This document shows positions 12,801-24,785 of a stretch of DNA of 64,000 nucleotides, in pieces. Under the pieces are notes generated by a model. The model saw only the letters and a program-made list of their open reading frames with translations, did not search any database and had not been told where the DNA came from. Position numbers and translations under genes: made by a program. Position 1 is the stretch's first letter. Each line of letters opens with the position of its first letter. Source of the DNA: Eimeria necatrix (lineage: Eukaryota > Apicomplexa > Conoidasida > Eucoccidiorida > Eimeriidae); NCBI RefSeq assembly GCF_000499385.1, contig NW_013654967.1:1-64000 (forward strand). Direction: 5' to 3'.

Positions 12801-13312
12801 GCAGCAGCCCGCGCGGTAGCAGCAGCAGCAACTGCTGCCTTGAGCAGGGGAGCCAGTGCAAGACTGCGTCCTGCGAAAGAAGGTGCTGCTGTCGTTGCCC
12901 AACGTGCAGCAGCAGCAGCCTTAAGTGCAGCAGCGGAAGAAGTAGGCGATGGCTTCTGTGATACGCGGCAGGAAGCAAGAGTATTCTATCCGGACGAGTG
13001 CATTAAAAACCGACTTGAAAAGCTCTTTTGGGGGCTTAGCGTCTGATATGTCAGTGAAAGTTCAATTTAGCACAAAAGGGAATGCTGCAGCACCAGCACC
13101 AATTGCTGCTCTGTCAGCAACAGCAGCAGCAAGTGCTGCGCGGAATGGCCCAAAGACAAAGTCACTGCAGCTACTACAACCGCAGCAGCAGCGTCTGTCG
13201 CGCTCAAGCACGTGCTGCTGCAGTGGCAGAGTCGCAGCGCGAATTGTCTGGACCGGTTCCGGACTTTGAAGTTAGGACTGGCGCTTGGGTTCAGGAGAAT
13301 CGACCGGTATAA
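9855..13312 (+). CDS. Large Ser/Ala/Gln-rich protein with N-terminal signal or anchor segment, unrecognised
   Basis: One open frame runs from ATG 9855 to TGA 13046 (1063 codons). The N-terminus has a short hydrophobic core (residues about 4-16, Leu-rich) that could be a signal peptide or anchor. The remainder is low complexity, rich in Ser, Arg, Ala and Gln, with no recognised domain. Residues about 453-507 differ sharply from the rest (hydrophobic, many Cys). They correspond to 11212-11376, a 165-nt segment with donor CAAG|GTAGTG and acceptor TTATGCAG|GCC, so it is probably an in-frame intron. At the 3' end, a weak donor at 13041 and acceptor CTGTCAG at 13117 would join a phase-matched last exon (13118-13312) ending in TGAWVQENRPV. 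That exon reads more like coding sequence than the eight codons it would replace. Confidence 0.55.
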
Positions 13313-14375
13313 TGTTTATTGCGGAGACACTTGAGAAGGAATTCAGCAGATGTAGCATGAGCAGTGCTTAGGGCAGTCCGCACTTGAACAACGAGAATTA
13401 AAGGTGAATACTGTAGAGCCCGCTGCTTTCGTTCGTGTTGTGGATCTCAAGCATTTGCTGCTTCTGTTGCTAGTGCAAGCGTCTTCTCTTCACGCTGTGG
13501 AACAGTAACAACTTCTGTTTCTGACGGTTTAGCAGGTTTACTTCCCTTGGCTGTCCCCACAGAGGCGCCAGATGCTGCGGTCGCCGGGCTGTTGCCGGGC
13601 TCTTCTACTGCGTTAGCAGAAAATGCTGCTAAGGCACCGGGTGCACCTGGTTAAGGCCATCAAGACGAAGAGAGTGGCTGTGTAAATCTGTAAGCTGCGT
13701 CAAGATTCACACAGAGAAAGGCGCAGAAAGATAGAGGAAAAGATAAGGAGTAGGCGGAAGACGCAGCACCAGACAAATAACAGCGGAAGGCAAGGACATG
13801 CTGGGTCTGTCCGCCTTGTCGCCGTGCTTGTCCCTCCGAATCTTCCGCTGTATCTGCTTGTCTCTCTGCCCGTCTCTTTCCTCTCATTTTCAATCTCCAA
13901 TGTGCCAATTCACTTCTTTCTGCCCTTTTTAAACAGGCAATAACAAAAAAGATAACCGAGAGGGAAGATAACTAGGGAACGACAGATAGCAACGCATGAC
14001 GGGCTGCGACACTGCTTCAGCTCATCTTCACTGGCTTGCCATCATGGCTACATACGCTCTAACTACATGTTGAACAACAGCGGCGCTACTTAGTACAGTG
14101 GTTGAGGGTACTGGCGGAAGCAGACACAAGCGAACTGCAACGAAGAAGCGGCGGAAAACAGAGCACGTGAAGGGGACAACGACTTAGATGATTCCTGTGT
14201 TCTTCCGCATGCGCTAAGCTACAAGCCCGATGTCTCAAAATCCAGCGTGTCGTGCCTAATATCTAAACCTACAGAGGACAAAGTGGGCCCGCGGGTGTTA
14301 TGATACGGCAGATAAAGCAGCGCGAGAAAAGAACAAACGGACGAAAAAGTATAGCCTCCGCTCTGCCTCACTTTT
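13313..14375. other. No supported gene
   Basis: About 1 kb between two genes that point toward each other. Short open frames only. CTG/CAG triplets are moderately frequent near 13450-13640. No RNA gene or conserved motif was seen. Confidence 0.5.
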
Positions 14376-15681
14376 TTAGTTCTGCTGTTGCTGATTTTGC
14401 TGCTGCTGCACTGAGGAGAGCAGTAGAAGCGTTTTAAGAAGGAATTCTGTGGATGCTTCGCTTCCAGTTGAGACAAGCTGACCATCTACGACGAGCCCTG
14501 GAGCTCCTGTGGGACCCGCCGCTGTGCGGGCCCCTTCAGCAGCAAAGTGTAGCTCCAGGTGAAACGGCAGAAGCCCGAAGTATGGGTATCTACGGAGCAA
14601 ATTGCAAACAAATAAGGATCAGCACAAGCAGGCAGAAGTGAGAGGCTTCGCTGTATCACAGGCAAGAAGGCGGCTTCCCAAGCTGCAGGGAGGGCTCCTC
14701 CAAATCCTTCTTGTTTTTCACTTGGCAAAATAAGAGAAAACACGCGTGGATGCTTTTGTACGAGGCAGAAGCAACAAAAGGAGCAGGAACAATGGCGGCA
14801 GTCGCAGCGGCACAAAGAATGTTGCTCACCGAGCCTCTTCAGCTAATGGAACTGTAGAGACTAAACGGCCGGCCAGTGGAAAGCTCTCAGATTCTGCAGC
14901 AACAGACGACATACTTCAAATCATGGTTGTAGCGCCAAGGCTTTGTGATTTGCCACCGGCAGCACGAGGCTCTTGGGAACTACGTATCTCCTGAAGCCTA
15001 GGCACTGCGCCCTTATGAGTCTTAACCACGGTGTTTACCAGTTAGTGGCTTGGCGCAAAGGGCAAATGCGCCGTAGCCAACTGCCCCAACAGGCTTGTTC
15101 ATGGCCCCAAACTCTTTAATGAGGGCTCCTGTATTGCTGCTGCTATAAAGGTCTATTGCGGCTCCCAAATGGTGTGGCAGAAGCAGGCAACAATAGTCTG
15201 CTGCTGTTGCCTTCCTCAGTTGCTGCGGCCGTTGCAGTTGCTGTAGCAGCAGATCAGCGCATTCCTCTTTCTCCTTCGACAAAAAAACTCTCAAATCCTC
15301 AAGGGTACCAAAAGAAGCCACGGGGGGAGGACTGCCCGAAAACGTCACAAACTCCAGTGCACATCCGCTGCTTTGTGCTGCCCTGTGCATAGCTAAAAGG
15401 GAAAAGAGAGACACGCCAGCATCGGCAATGAACTCTCTCTCCCCCTTCCCACTTGTGCTGAAGAATTGTGCCTCTGATGATAGGAGCACGCAGACTTTCT
15501 TGGTGTTTGTGGGATCATGGGCGCCCAGTAGAGGTGGCGACTTTGCAGGCCACTGGAGCGCTCCCAAGGAAGCATTCCCAGCCAAGAGGCCCGGTTCGGG
15601 TATATTTGCTGACGAACAGTCTGTCCTTTTTTGATCTGAACTGCCCCTGGAAACACCAGGTTCCACTGAAAACCCCTTCAT
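14376..15681 (-). CDS. GATD1: GATD1-like protein (DJ-1/PfpI, class I glutamine amidotransferase-like fold)
   Basis: The exons are 15681-15039, 14893-14830 and 14589-14376, all with phase-consistent GT-AG junctions, giving 306 residues. Residues about 60-210 form a DJ-1/PfpI Rossmann-like domain. It includes ALEFVTFSGSPPPVASF, the strand-loop DYCCLLLPHHLGAAIDLYSS and the nucleophile-elbow region KPVGAVGYGAFALCAK, whose Cys aligns with the conserved Cys of animal GATD1. The second and third exons supply SFPLAGRLVS, RYPYFGLLPFHLE and LVVDGQLVSTGSEAST. These align well with the C-terminal half of GATD1 (formerly PDDC1). The first 40 or so residues are an unconserved leader. Family members are small cytosolic or endosome-associated proteins without an established reaction. 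There is no poly-Gln insertion inside the fold, but a Gln-rich tail follows. The ATG at 15681 is the first Met of the frame. Confidence 0.82.
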
Positions 15682-15732
15682 AATTATATAAAGGGCAGAT
15701 AAAAGACGCCAACAAAGGCCCAGGTTGACGAA

Positions 15733-15750
15733 GGGGGGCCCCCAGGGCCC
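15733..15750. promoter_or_regulatory. GGGGCCCC palindromes upstream of the GATD1-like gene
   Basis: GGGGGGCCCCC (15733-15743) runs into a second GGGCCC-type run (15745-15752), about 50 nt upstream of the ATG on the - strand. It resembles the elements near 3378, 19991, 28003, 32524 and 42803. A role in transcription is inferred only from this recurring placement. Confidence 0.35.
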
Positions 15751-15752
15751 CC

Positions 15753-16505
15753 TCGTGAAGCCGATTTACAGCAACGACGGAGTTAAGTGAAGTTGCTAGG
15801 AGCCCTGAGTGTGCATGATAATTGGAAAGTTACTTACCATTTTTTTAAACATGCAAAATCAAAGAAATGTGGAGAAAAGTGACAGGTTGACAGGTGTTTT
15901 GTCGACACATGTCGCAAGCGCGGACGACTTTTTGAAACTACACAGCCCCAAGTACAAGGCAAACGTACAGGGCTTGCATTCTCTGGCACACAGATTCCAT
16001 TAATGGTACAATTCATGATGTTATAACATATAAGCATGGACACTGAAGCGTTCTGTAGCCGCAGCATTATAATACTGGCCGCTAGCGCAGCGCCTCCGAA
16101 TGCGTGCACCATACGGCACATCCTAGGGCCCCTAAAACACGTGTGTGGCCCCAAGGCATTAACTATAAAGTAAAGCCTTCCCTGCCATTCCCGTCTATCA
16201 AGCCATGAGACACTTCGAGAATTTCCGCAGACATCCGATAGAATTGCTCTGTCAGGTCCACAAAAGACGACACTCCAAAAAGCGTTATTTCCGAAGAGTC
16301 TCCAGTCAATATCAGTGGGCTTCCACATATACTAAGAGTTACGCAAACACCAACGGCTGATTCTTCCCGTGCTGCGCATTTTACAAGAGTACAGCTTTCA
16401 CTGCGTGCCACTGAAAGGAACCTTTGGGGCCCTCAGCAGATATGCCCCTGCTTCCTTTCTACGCCAAAAATCGCAAATCAATGATAATTGAAACAACGAG
16501 AAACC
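15753..16505. other. No supported gene
   Basis: About 750 bp between the 3' end of the NSUN5-like gene and the start of the GATD1-like gene, both on the - strand. It holds further GGGCCC and GGGGCCC sites (about 16129 and 16427), and short open frames without coding character. Confidence 0.5.
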
Positions 16506-19408
16506 CTAGATACGGATGCCCGCCTTAGTGCAACCGCGTATTTTGCGCTTTTTGTTGGTTTTAGTGGCTTCCACTGACGAAACAGTAGCCACAAGTTCGT
16601 TTGCTTCCTTCTTTCTCTTACGAGTCTTGCCACCACCAATCCCTGCTGCTGTTTTCCCAGCCGCAGTAATTGCTGCTGCTGTCGGTGCTCCCAGTGAAGG
16701 AGAGCTGCGGCGCACTGTAGCCAAAAAGAAGCCTCTGCACTTGTGAGTTTGGAAGGACGCCCTCACACAGAGAGAACCAAAGGACTCAAGAGCCTTCTCC
16801 AGTTTCTCAGTACTTCTGCTACTGCTGCTTCTAATTTGTTGCCGCAACTCTAAAACAGCCGCAGCAGGCACAAACCATCCTGGGTGGAGGGACGGACGGA
16901 AGACGTGCCAGCCCTGAAGAGCAGTGTTCTGTCGCTCCTGTTGCTGCGACGTCTGCCCCTCCCGTCGCTGAGTCTGCTGCTGCGGCTGCTGCAGTCCCAC
17001 GCCAAGCAGAACGGCCTCATTCTCGTGCACATACAATGAGCAAGTTGAGTAGCAAACGAGACAGGCAGCAGGAAAGGCTGTGAGTGCATGCAGCAGCAGC
17101 TTTTGCTGCATTGCAGCAAGGCGCACAACCCTTTTCTCTCCGCATTCCGATGGAACCACGCCAGGCAGCGGTCCATCAAATGATTCTGCAGGGCGTCCAT
17201 CCAACGGAAGGCCCTCAGATGGGCTGCAGACGCTGGACCTGTATTTCCACCCCTCCCAGCTCCACCTCAGTAAATCAGGCGGATCATTTTCAACAGAACT
17301 CGCAGAAACAGCAGCAACAACAGTACTAGCAGACGCAACAGGATCACAAGTTCTCGCCTTAGTGCCGGCAGCGACTGCACGTAGGCATCGGGCACCGTTT
17401 TTACCGCAGGGCTCACGGGCTGTTGCTGGTATTGCTGTTGCTGTTGCTGCATGTATGGGAAGGCCACTGCCCGAGCATGAAGGGTCCAAGACAATTTTCT
17501 GTGCGCAGCAGAAGGGCGGAACCTTTCCATCGACAGCAGCGAAGTCTGCTCGCCTTACCTCGACCAGGAGCATCGGAAGAGCTGCGGCTAGCTTTGGGTA
17601 GCTTGCTGCTGCTGGCGCTGCTGGTGCGTCTACTGCTGCTGATCCGGGCAGCTCACTAGAGCGAGCAAAGTACAGAGGACGTTTCCCTGCTAGTTCCGCA
17701 AGCCACAGGAACTCTTCCCTATTGCTATCGCTTCTGGCTTTGCCTGGATGTTTACTCCTATTGTTGCTGGCTGCACGCTCCTGCTTGCAGCAAGGAGACA
17801 GATAAGGCCCCCGGAGGGCTGCCTCCTGTTGCAACCTGCGCAGCATTGCTGCAAGCCTTTTCGTGTCCCGTTCGAGGACGATCAAGTGGCCCTTGGTGCC
17901 AAGCATCTCTGCACAGCAGCCGCACTGACACCAGTAAGGTATGCTTCTGTGTTATCACCACCCCCTGCGTGAGACCGGAAGAATTATAGCAGAAGATGCA
18001 CAGAGCAACAACAGGAGGATCAAACAACAGACACTGCATATAAAGAATCGGCCATACTAAAGTTAGGCAAGGGTACTGTTGCAGCAGCATCAGCGGGAGC
18101 GGAGATAGCAGCATCAGGCACACCAAACCAAAGCCAGCAGCGTTTCTACATCGGCACGCGTGGACGCAAGCTGATTAACCCTTTCGGATTACTTTGATGC
18201 CACGAAATTCGCACCAAATTTGCGTGGTTCTGTGCACACACAACTGATCGTATAAGCATATGGACATCAGTTTCGCTGGGTCCAAATGCATAAAGAAATG
18301 TATCAGCACATATTTTCCTGTTGATCCAAATGAGTACGGCGTACGTACACAAGAAAGGGCGCAGAAAAATATGGAAAGCAGCACATGCAATTAAGGACAA
18401 CAAAGGCAGCAACAAAATGACCAGAAGTACCGAGGATGTGCATTGTCTTGCTTCCCGGAGCGGCGCATCCCTCAAGAACGATGTCACCCTCTGCTACTGC
18501 AGCAGCGGCAGCTGCAGTGCAGCTGGCTCTGTCTTGAAGGGAAACAAAACCTCTTGGCACGAGTTGATGAAGCAGGAGAGGCTCCTGTTGCTGCGGTTGC
18601 TCTGGAAGCTGCTGCTGTTCGAAAGGAAGCTGCAGCTCCGCCGCTCCTTCCTCTGTGTTTTCAGTTTCGGGTGATTCCCGTGGCAGCATTCGCTGCTGTT
18701 GGTGCTGCTGCTCATTCGATTTAAGTAGTCGTGCAGCGGCAGCAGGGAGAGCAATAACACAGGGCTGAAGAGGATCTGTGACGGCCCAAAGTGAGCGAGG
18801 AAGCCTAGCCTTAAGGAAGTTTGCTGCTGCTTCTGCGTCCCACACTCGCAAGTTTACCCGCAGATATCTAGGAATCGTGGCTGCTGCTGCTGCTGCCAAT
18901 GCTTCATGTTCCGTTGAATCTGCTACTGCTGCAGAGTACAGCGACCGCAGATGAGACTCGTGCTCCAGAAGCAACCGCTTCAGTTGGCCCCCTCCCTCTA
19001 TTCCTTTTGGAGATAGCAGCAAGTCACGCAGCATCAGTAGCAGCAAATAGTCTCTACTTCCTGTTGTTTGTATCGCTGCTGCTTTCCCCTTTGCTGATTT
19101 TGGTGCTGCAGCTATCGAAAAATCTACAAGGCCGACCTGACACAACAGCTGCTGCAGCAGCTGCCGCACTGCTAGTGTCTTTGAAAGGAGTGCGTAAACC
19201 TGAGCAGAGGAAGCAGAGGAAGCAGAGGCAAAACCAACATAGGTCGCACTCAGAATCGGCCTCATCAGTAGGAACAGGAGTAGATGCCTACCCTAGATAG
19301 GGTCTTCTGAGGCGGTCTGGCCGCTCCATAAAGAGCATCTCTCAGTCCGATTCTCTGGCTGTCCATCAGCTGCAGAACCGCAGCAGCATGCCTGTACGCC
19401 TCAGCCAT
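16506..19408 (-). CDS. NSUN5: NSUN5-type RNA (cytosine-5) methyltransferase
   Basis: The exons are 19408-19292, 19199-18431 and 17908-16506, all with consistent phase, giving 762 residues. NSUN5 methylates a cytosine in large-subunit rRNA in the nucleolus using S-adenosylmethionine. The N-terminus (AYRHAAAVLQLMDS, then VYALLSKTLAVRQLL) matches the NSUN5 amino end. PRYLRVNLRVWD (about residue 165), LVPRGFVSLQDRAS (about 250) and EGCAAPGSKTMHIL (about 282-295) form the entry to the Rossmann fold and the SAM site. LVVER-like HLIVLERDTKRLAAMLRRL follows. Motif IV is VLDPSCSGSG (about 435-444) and motif VI is CYSTCSLYVHENEAVL (about 581 onward), so both catalytic Cys are present. The usual short spacing between these two motifs is expanded to about 140 residues by low-complexity sequence. 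Another Gln/Glu-rich insertion precedes LVPRG. The C-terminus is Lys/Arg-rich, as expected for a nucleolar protein. Confidence 0.88.
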
Positions 19409-20311
19409 TTGCCAGAAGCAGCGGCAAAGGCAATCCTGACGGCGTGATCCGAATTTGCAGGCAAATACCAGCAGACACTAGAAAGAGAATTCAACGCAGC
19501 GAGCAGGCAGAAAATGAGTGCAAATGTGGTTCAGAGACATGTCTGTTGCCGGAAAAGGGCACAGAAGCCCCAACAGTATCTTTCGTTGTCCATAGCCAGT
19601 GGACCTGAACTGCAAGGGCTAGCCGGGGTCAGGAAACAGTATACAAGCAAGTTACAATGGTCTCCAAAGACAATGGAACTTCGTCTAGACGTTACAAGGA
19701 TAGCTCCTGGTGCCCTGAAGACGCTCGATTACATAAGCAAGCCAAATATATCTGTAAAGGCAGTGAAATTTCATCTAGAGGCTCCCAAGGAGCTGGATCT
19801 CTTCGTGGACATCGATACGTGGATAGGTTCCAGCCCAGATCCCTAGACGGTAGTCGTACTGCCCCGTGCCAAAGTCCCTGAAGAATATCATTGGAACAAT
19901 ATTGCAGTACACCATCATTAGCAATTCCTCCTTGCGCCCTGTTAGAGAAGGCGCCCTTGATCGAATTTGGAACCGACGATGGGGTCCCACGGGGGCCCAC
20001 GCAGAGCGCCGTACCATGCACATCCGCAGCGAAACAATGATTTTTTCATTTTCTTTATATGTTTATATCATAAATCGTATTTATCAGGGGAATTGCCTCC
20101 AATCGTCTTGAATTTCAGCGCCCTAGGCCTTGCAAGACAGGGAGAGCAGGGCATTGAGTTTCAGACTCTTGGTTGACGGCTTAACATAACCGTATGCGCT
20201 ACATGGCAGTTTACAGATGACTGGAGCTCTAACGCGCTCTCCAGAATACTCAGAGAGCGCTGGGGAGGGTCCCCGCATTAAGCCCTAAAGCTTCAACCCT
20301 TAACCCCGACA
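19409..20311. promoter_or_regulatory. Divergent intergenic region between NSUN5 and EF-G
   Basis: Two genes diverge from here, so promoters for both must lie in these 900 bp. A GGGGGCCC run sits at 19991-19998, about 315 nt before the EF-G start. A + frame at 19514-19846 has no homologue that I recognise and no splice support, and I leave it uncalled. No TATA box stands out. Confidence 0.4.
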
Positions 20312-23300
20312 ATGAACCTCTCGGTCTTTCGCGCCGGTGGACAGTTGCTCTTTGGGCCGAGGCACCCCAAAACAGCTGATGGAGTCTCTCTCCTTTCGCG
20401 CTTAACTCGGTGGACGGCCGTTGGTTCCCGCCAAGGTGCAGCCTGTTGGCACGGGAGCCCTTCACTGTTCGCAGCACCCTCAGCAGTAGCCGCAAAGTGG
20501 CCACAGGAATTCTTCACAACTCGCTGTTTCTCGATGGCATCTGAGAGCTCCCATGGGGATGTAACAGAGTCAAGCAAATGCCGAACACGCAACATCGGAA
20601 TAAGCGCTCATATTGACAGTGGCAAGACAACTCTGACTGAGCGCATTCTCTTTTTCACAGGCAAGCCATGAGGTTTTGAACGACGTGTATAGCGCTGAAA
20701 TACAGATTTTAGGTCTTCTGATGGCGCAGAATATCTTGCACATGTGACGGAAAGAGAGAGGCGACAGCTCAGCGCTTGGTCTTGCGCCTGGTGCCCGCAC
20801 TGATTCACGGGCCTACGGATTGGGCTTTAAGGTTTAGGGCTTGGTAATCAGAGTTTCTGGTTTGGTTTGAATTCTGAGTGTAGGTCGTATAGCGGAAATT
20901 CACGAGGTGCGGGGGTCCGACGGCGTAGGGGCGAAAATGGACTCTATGGAACTGGAAAGAGAAAAAGGTGAACTCTAACATCCTCATTGAGCCCTGAAAC
21001 CTACACCTAACTCTTAGGACTGCATTTTTTCCACGCGGTAGGGTAAATCTCAGGACCAGAGCTAAGCTCCAAGCCTGAGGCTTTGTGCTATAAACAAATA
21101 AGTTTCCTACTCTCTGGTCAAAACGGAAAGGTCCTTTGCAAGAGCTTCGATTGTACTTCAGCCCTTTAATACAGATTCTAAGCATTTGATCTCAAGCCTG
21201 GTTACAATGAGCGTGCCATTGCCATCCTGTTTTCTTTGAAGGAGCCTGTAGCTTTAGTGTCCATTAAATCCGCGACAAGAGTGTATGGCTTGCCTGTAGG
21301 AATAACAATTCAGTCTGCTGCGAGCTACTGCACCTGGGAGCTGCCCAAAGGGCCACCTGAGGGGCCCCCTGGGGGATCCTACACCTTGAATTTAATTGAC
21401 ACGCCTGGACATGTAGACTTCACAGTTGAGGTGGAGAGAGCCTTGCGGGTTTTGGATGGCGCGATCCTTGTGGTTTGTGGGGTTGCTGGTGTGCAAAGCC
21501 AAACCCTGACTGTTGATAGACAAATGAAGCGGTAAATGTTTGACCTGAGCCCTATGCCGTAGGCCTCGCGACAACAGCAATAACAAAGTTCTCAACTGAA
21601 AACCGCAAATTCAAGAGCTCGCGGCTTCGCCAAATGTCGAGGCTGTATGACGGGAATTTGTGTACAGCCCAGGCTATTGATTCGCAAGCCACGGTCAAGG
21701 GCTTAATGTTCAGTTCTTTGGCGTGTGTTTGAAGGGGTTTGTTTACAGTTATGGGGTTCCCCGGCTGGTGTTCGTAAACAAACTGGACCGCGACGGAGCC
21801 GATCCTTGGAGAGCACTGGCGGGCATTCGCAGACAACTGGGCATAAACGCCTGTCCCATTCAAGTAAACTTGAGCTGTACACTTGAGGCTGATAAAATAA
21901 CGTAGCTTAGCAGAAGGCCTTCTTATGCACACGCTCGATTTAGGCCGCTGGTGTGTCACGGTCTTCAGTGCAGTCCTACAGCTTGTCGAAAGTATTTTCT
22001 GCATACTGCTTGGCGTCTACTCTTTGAACAGATTCCAATTGGACTCGAAAGCAATCACCGAGGTGTGGTGGATTTAGTGTCTTTGGAATCGATATATTTT
22101 AAGGGAGAAAACGGAGAAGAAGTCGAACGCTCTTCTGAAGTGCCCAACAGCTTGTTGGAGGAGGCAAAAATGCGGCGGAATCAGCTCATAGAAGCCCTCG
22201 CTGATTTGGACGAGCAACTGGCGGAGTCGTACATACAGCTTGAGGATAAGATTCCTCCAGAACAAATACACAATGCAATTAGAAGATGCACCCTCAATCA
22301 TACATTTGCTCCCCTTCTCATGGGCTCGGCGAAAGGCAACAAGGGAGTACAACCACTCCTGGACGCTGTCTGTCGCTACCTTCCCGCACCACGTAAACCG
22401 TGATTCCCACAAGCTTAACTGTAAACGCAAAGATGCGGAGCTTGAGCGCTCTTTGGCGGATCACACTAAGCTCTATGCGGCAGCTGAAGAGTCTGGATAG
22501 CCTCTTTGAGTGCCTCAGCTCCTCCGGAGCGATGTGAGGCTTCCGCTCGAATATTTAAAATTTACGGCCTAGGTTTTAAAAATCTTGGTCTTTTGGTTTT
22601 CAGAGGACCGCGTTCAAGTGGCGAAAGACATGGAAAATGACGGAGCAGAAGTGTCCCTCTCCTGTGACCCCAAGAAGCCGTTAGTCGCAATGGCCTTCAA
22701 GATCCAAGTAAAAGCGGCACATAAACCTTAAAACGTAAACGCAAAACTGTGCCAGCAGCAGGTTGGGTTCCCTATAAAACTTTTGGCCATCGGCACCCTC
22801 ACAGTTTTGCGTGTAAGGTAAAGCATCTGAATTTTGGTGTTTGTGACTTAGGAACTGCCTGTGGGCCAGCTAACGTACTTGCGGCTGTACCAGGGCTCGC
22901 TTCGGCGCGGCGACTCTGTGTTGAATTTGAGCACCTCTAAAAAGCAGCAGGTGAAACGGCTGCTGTTGATGCATGCAGACGAGGCGAGAGAGGTACAGCG
23001 GGCTGAGGCGGGAGACATAATAGCTGTGGGAGGCCTGCAGTGTCACTCTGGAGTGACCCTCACCGACGGACGCTGCCAGCTTGCCCTCAGCTCGATGTAC
23101 GTTGCTGAGCCAGTGGTCTCTCTCGCCGTCCGTGTGAACCGGAAAGACGACCAGCCCAAGTTCGCCAAGGCCCTTAACAGGTTCCAAAGGGAAGATCCGA
23201 CCTTCAGGTCTGAAATCGTGAATCCAAAGTTTCAGCTTTACACCCCAGATTAAGCCCAGTGTGTAATTCGCAAAATTGTCGAGGAAATAAGGGCTTCAGG

Positions 23301-24785
23301 AGTACACTGCAAGCTTAAAAGCATGAGCCGTAGACCACAGAAGCTGATTTTGCCTCCTGCAACCACATGGCGCAGTGTCTGCCATTAACTTTCCGGCGCT
23401 TACATTTGTGTCTGTTCCCCTGAACTCCTGTACCATCTGCTATCATTTGAGTTGCAACTCGCTTTCTAGGGCTTGCAAGTCATGGAGTCAAAGGGCTTGG
23501 AATTTGTGCGTCAAAATGCAGAGTTGGAACAGACCCTGAGTCGAAGGAAACAGTGATCTCGGGAATGGGGGAGCTGCATTTACAGATATACTTAGAGCGT
23601 ATGCACCGAGAGTACCGTTTGCAAGTGACGTCTGGCCAACCAAAAGTGAACTACAGAGAAATGCCGACCCAGAAAGCGCTCTTTGACTACACCCACAAGA
23701 AACAAAGTGGAGGCGCGGGGCAGTTCGGCAGGGTCATTGGCTATTTTGAGCCTATCGAACAAGGAGAAGACATAGATGGGAACACACCCAACGTTTTCAC
23801 TAACCAGCTTGTAAATCGTGCACCCTAGCTTCTACTGCCTACAAGCGAGTTTTATGAACTTTTCCTTCGCCCTTGTGTGGGCCTGATCACAGGGGCATCT
23901 GGTGAGCAATCAGTACTCAAGCGTTAGAATTTGCAGAGCTTCTCGTGGCTTTGTCTCAGGTAGGAAACGACATTCCTCCAAATTTCATTGCTTCTATAGA
24001 GAAGGGTTTTCTGGAAGCAGCGCAACGCGGACCCCTGACAGGGGCCCCAATGGTGAACACCCGGTTTGTGCTGTTGGGGGGCAAAGCCCACGACGTGGAT
24101 TCAAGCGACATTGCCTTTCGCCTGGCAGCTGCAGGCGCCCTACGGTGAGAACAGGCGCAGTTCCTGGGGACTATAGCTGCTGGGTGTGATAGGGACGGAG
24201 ACCTTCAGAAAGAAGGGGGCTGAGACAAACACGGGGACAGAAAGAACACAGGACCAGTCTACAGGAGGAGAGACTAAGGCTAGTGAACACACAGTAGGCA
24301 AACAAAAACAGAGGAGCAATTAGTAGCAAGGGCAATAGGCGGGCTTTTGCCCTCTTCTAACTATGAAAGGGACACGAAAGGAGGACGAGACTTAAGGACG
24401 ATTTCCATACTCTTTGCGTATGTCATGTGCATCTCTTGTTTTGTGCATCAGTACCTTCTATGAGGATTCGCTGCCAGTTGTTCTGGAGCCCTTGATGTCG
24501 GTAGAGGTCTCTGTACCCCGCGAGATGCAAGCGAGTGCCTTGGGGCTGCTGAACCGGAGGCAAGGCAGCGTGTCGGACTGTACATTGGAAGGGGAAACAG
24601 CTGTGGTGTCTGCTGAGGTTCCTCTGCGATTCATGTTTGGCTTTATTTCGGACCTCAGGGCGCAGACGCAGGGACAAGGCGAGTTCACCATGACATTCCA
24701 AAGGTACCAACAAATGCAACAAAATGACCAAGAAGCGGTTGTAAAGCAGCTGCAGCAAGAGCGGCAGCAAAAGCGAGCCGAATAG
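20312..24785 (+). CDS. GFM1: Mitochondrial-type elongation factor G (EF-G1)
   Basis: EF-G is the GTPase that moves tRNA and mRNA through the ribosome after peptide transfer. Supported exons are 20312-20660, 20884-20967, 21300-21531, 21749-21863, 22032-22392, one around 22432-22490 with uncertain ends, 22606-22707, 22852-23207, 23522-23810, 23960-24144 and 24452-24785. About 88 leader residues precede the G domain and fit an organelle transit sequence. G1 is [16 protein letters not shown] and G2 lies in [19 protein letters not shown]3 is [19 protein letters not shown] and G4 is [14 protein letters not shown]. Domain II has [19 protein letters not shown], domain [16 protein letters not shown], domain [21 protein letters not shown] and VEKGF-like [17 protein letters not shown]. 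Domain V has [17 protein letters not shown]. The series matches mitochondrial EF-G1 better than bacterial or plastid EF-G. The first intron starts with GC rather than GT. Confidence 0.93.
20661..20883 (+). other. GC-AG intron (intron 1 of EF-G)
   Basis: Exon 1 must end after the first base of the Gly codon in FFTG. The sequence there is TTCACAG|GCAAGC, with no usable GT. The acceptor is GAGTGTAG|GTCGTATAGC, which restores the conserved TGRI.EIHEV.G. GCAAG after AG is the classic consensus of the minor GC-AG class of U2 introns. The intron also contains a TTTAGGG heptamer near 20833. Confidence 0.85.

Noticed and set aside
15733..15752. GGGGCCCC runs considered as bacterial-type terminators
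   Set aside because: They lie upstream of eukaryotic start codons and have no U-tract; a promoter or chromatin role is more plausible.
19514..19846. A 110-codon + frame between NSUN5 and EF-G
   Set aside because: No homologue recognised, no splice sites in phase, and it lies in a divergent promoter region.
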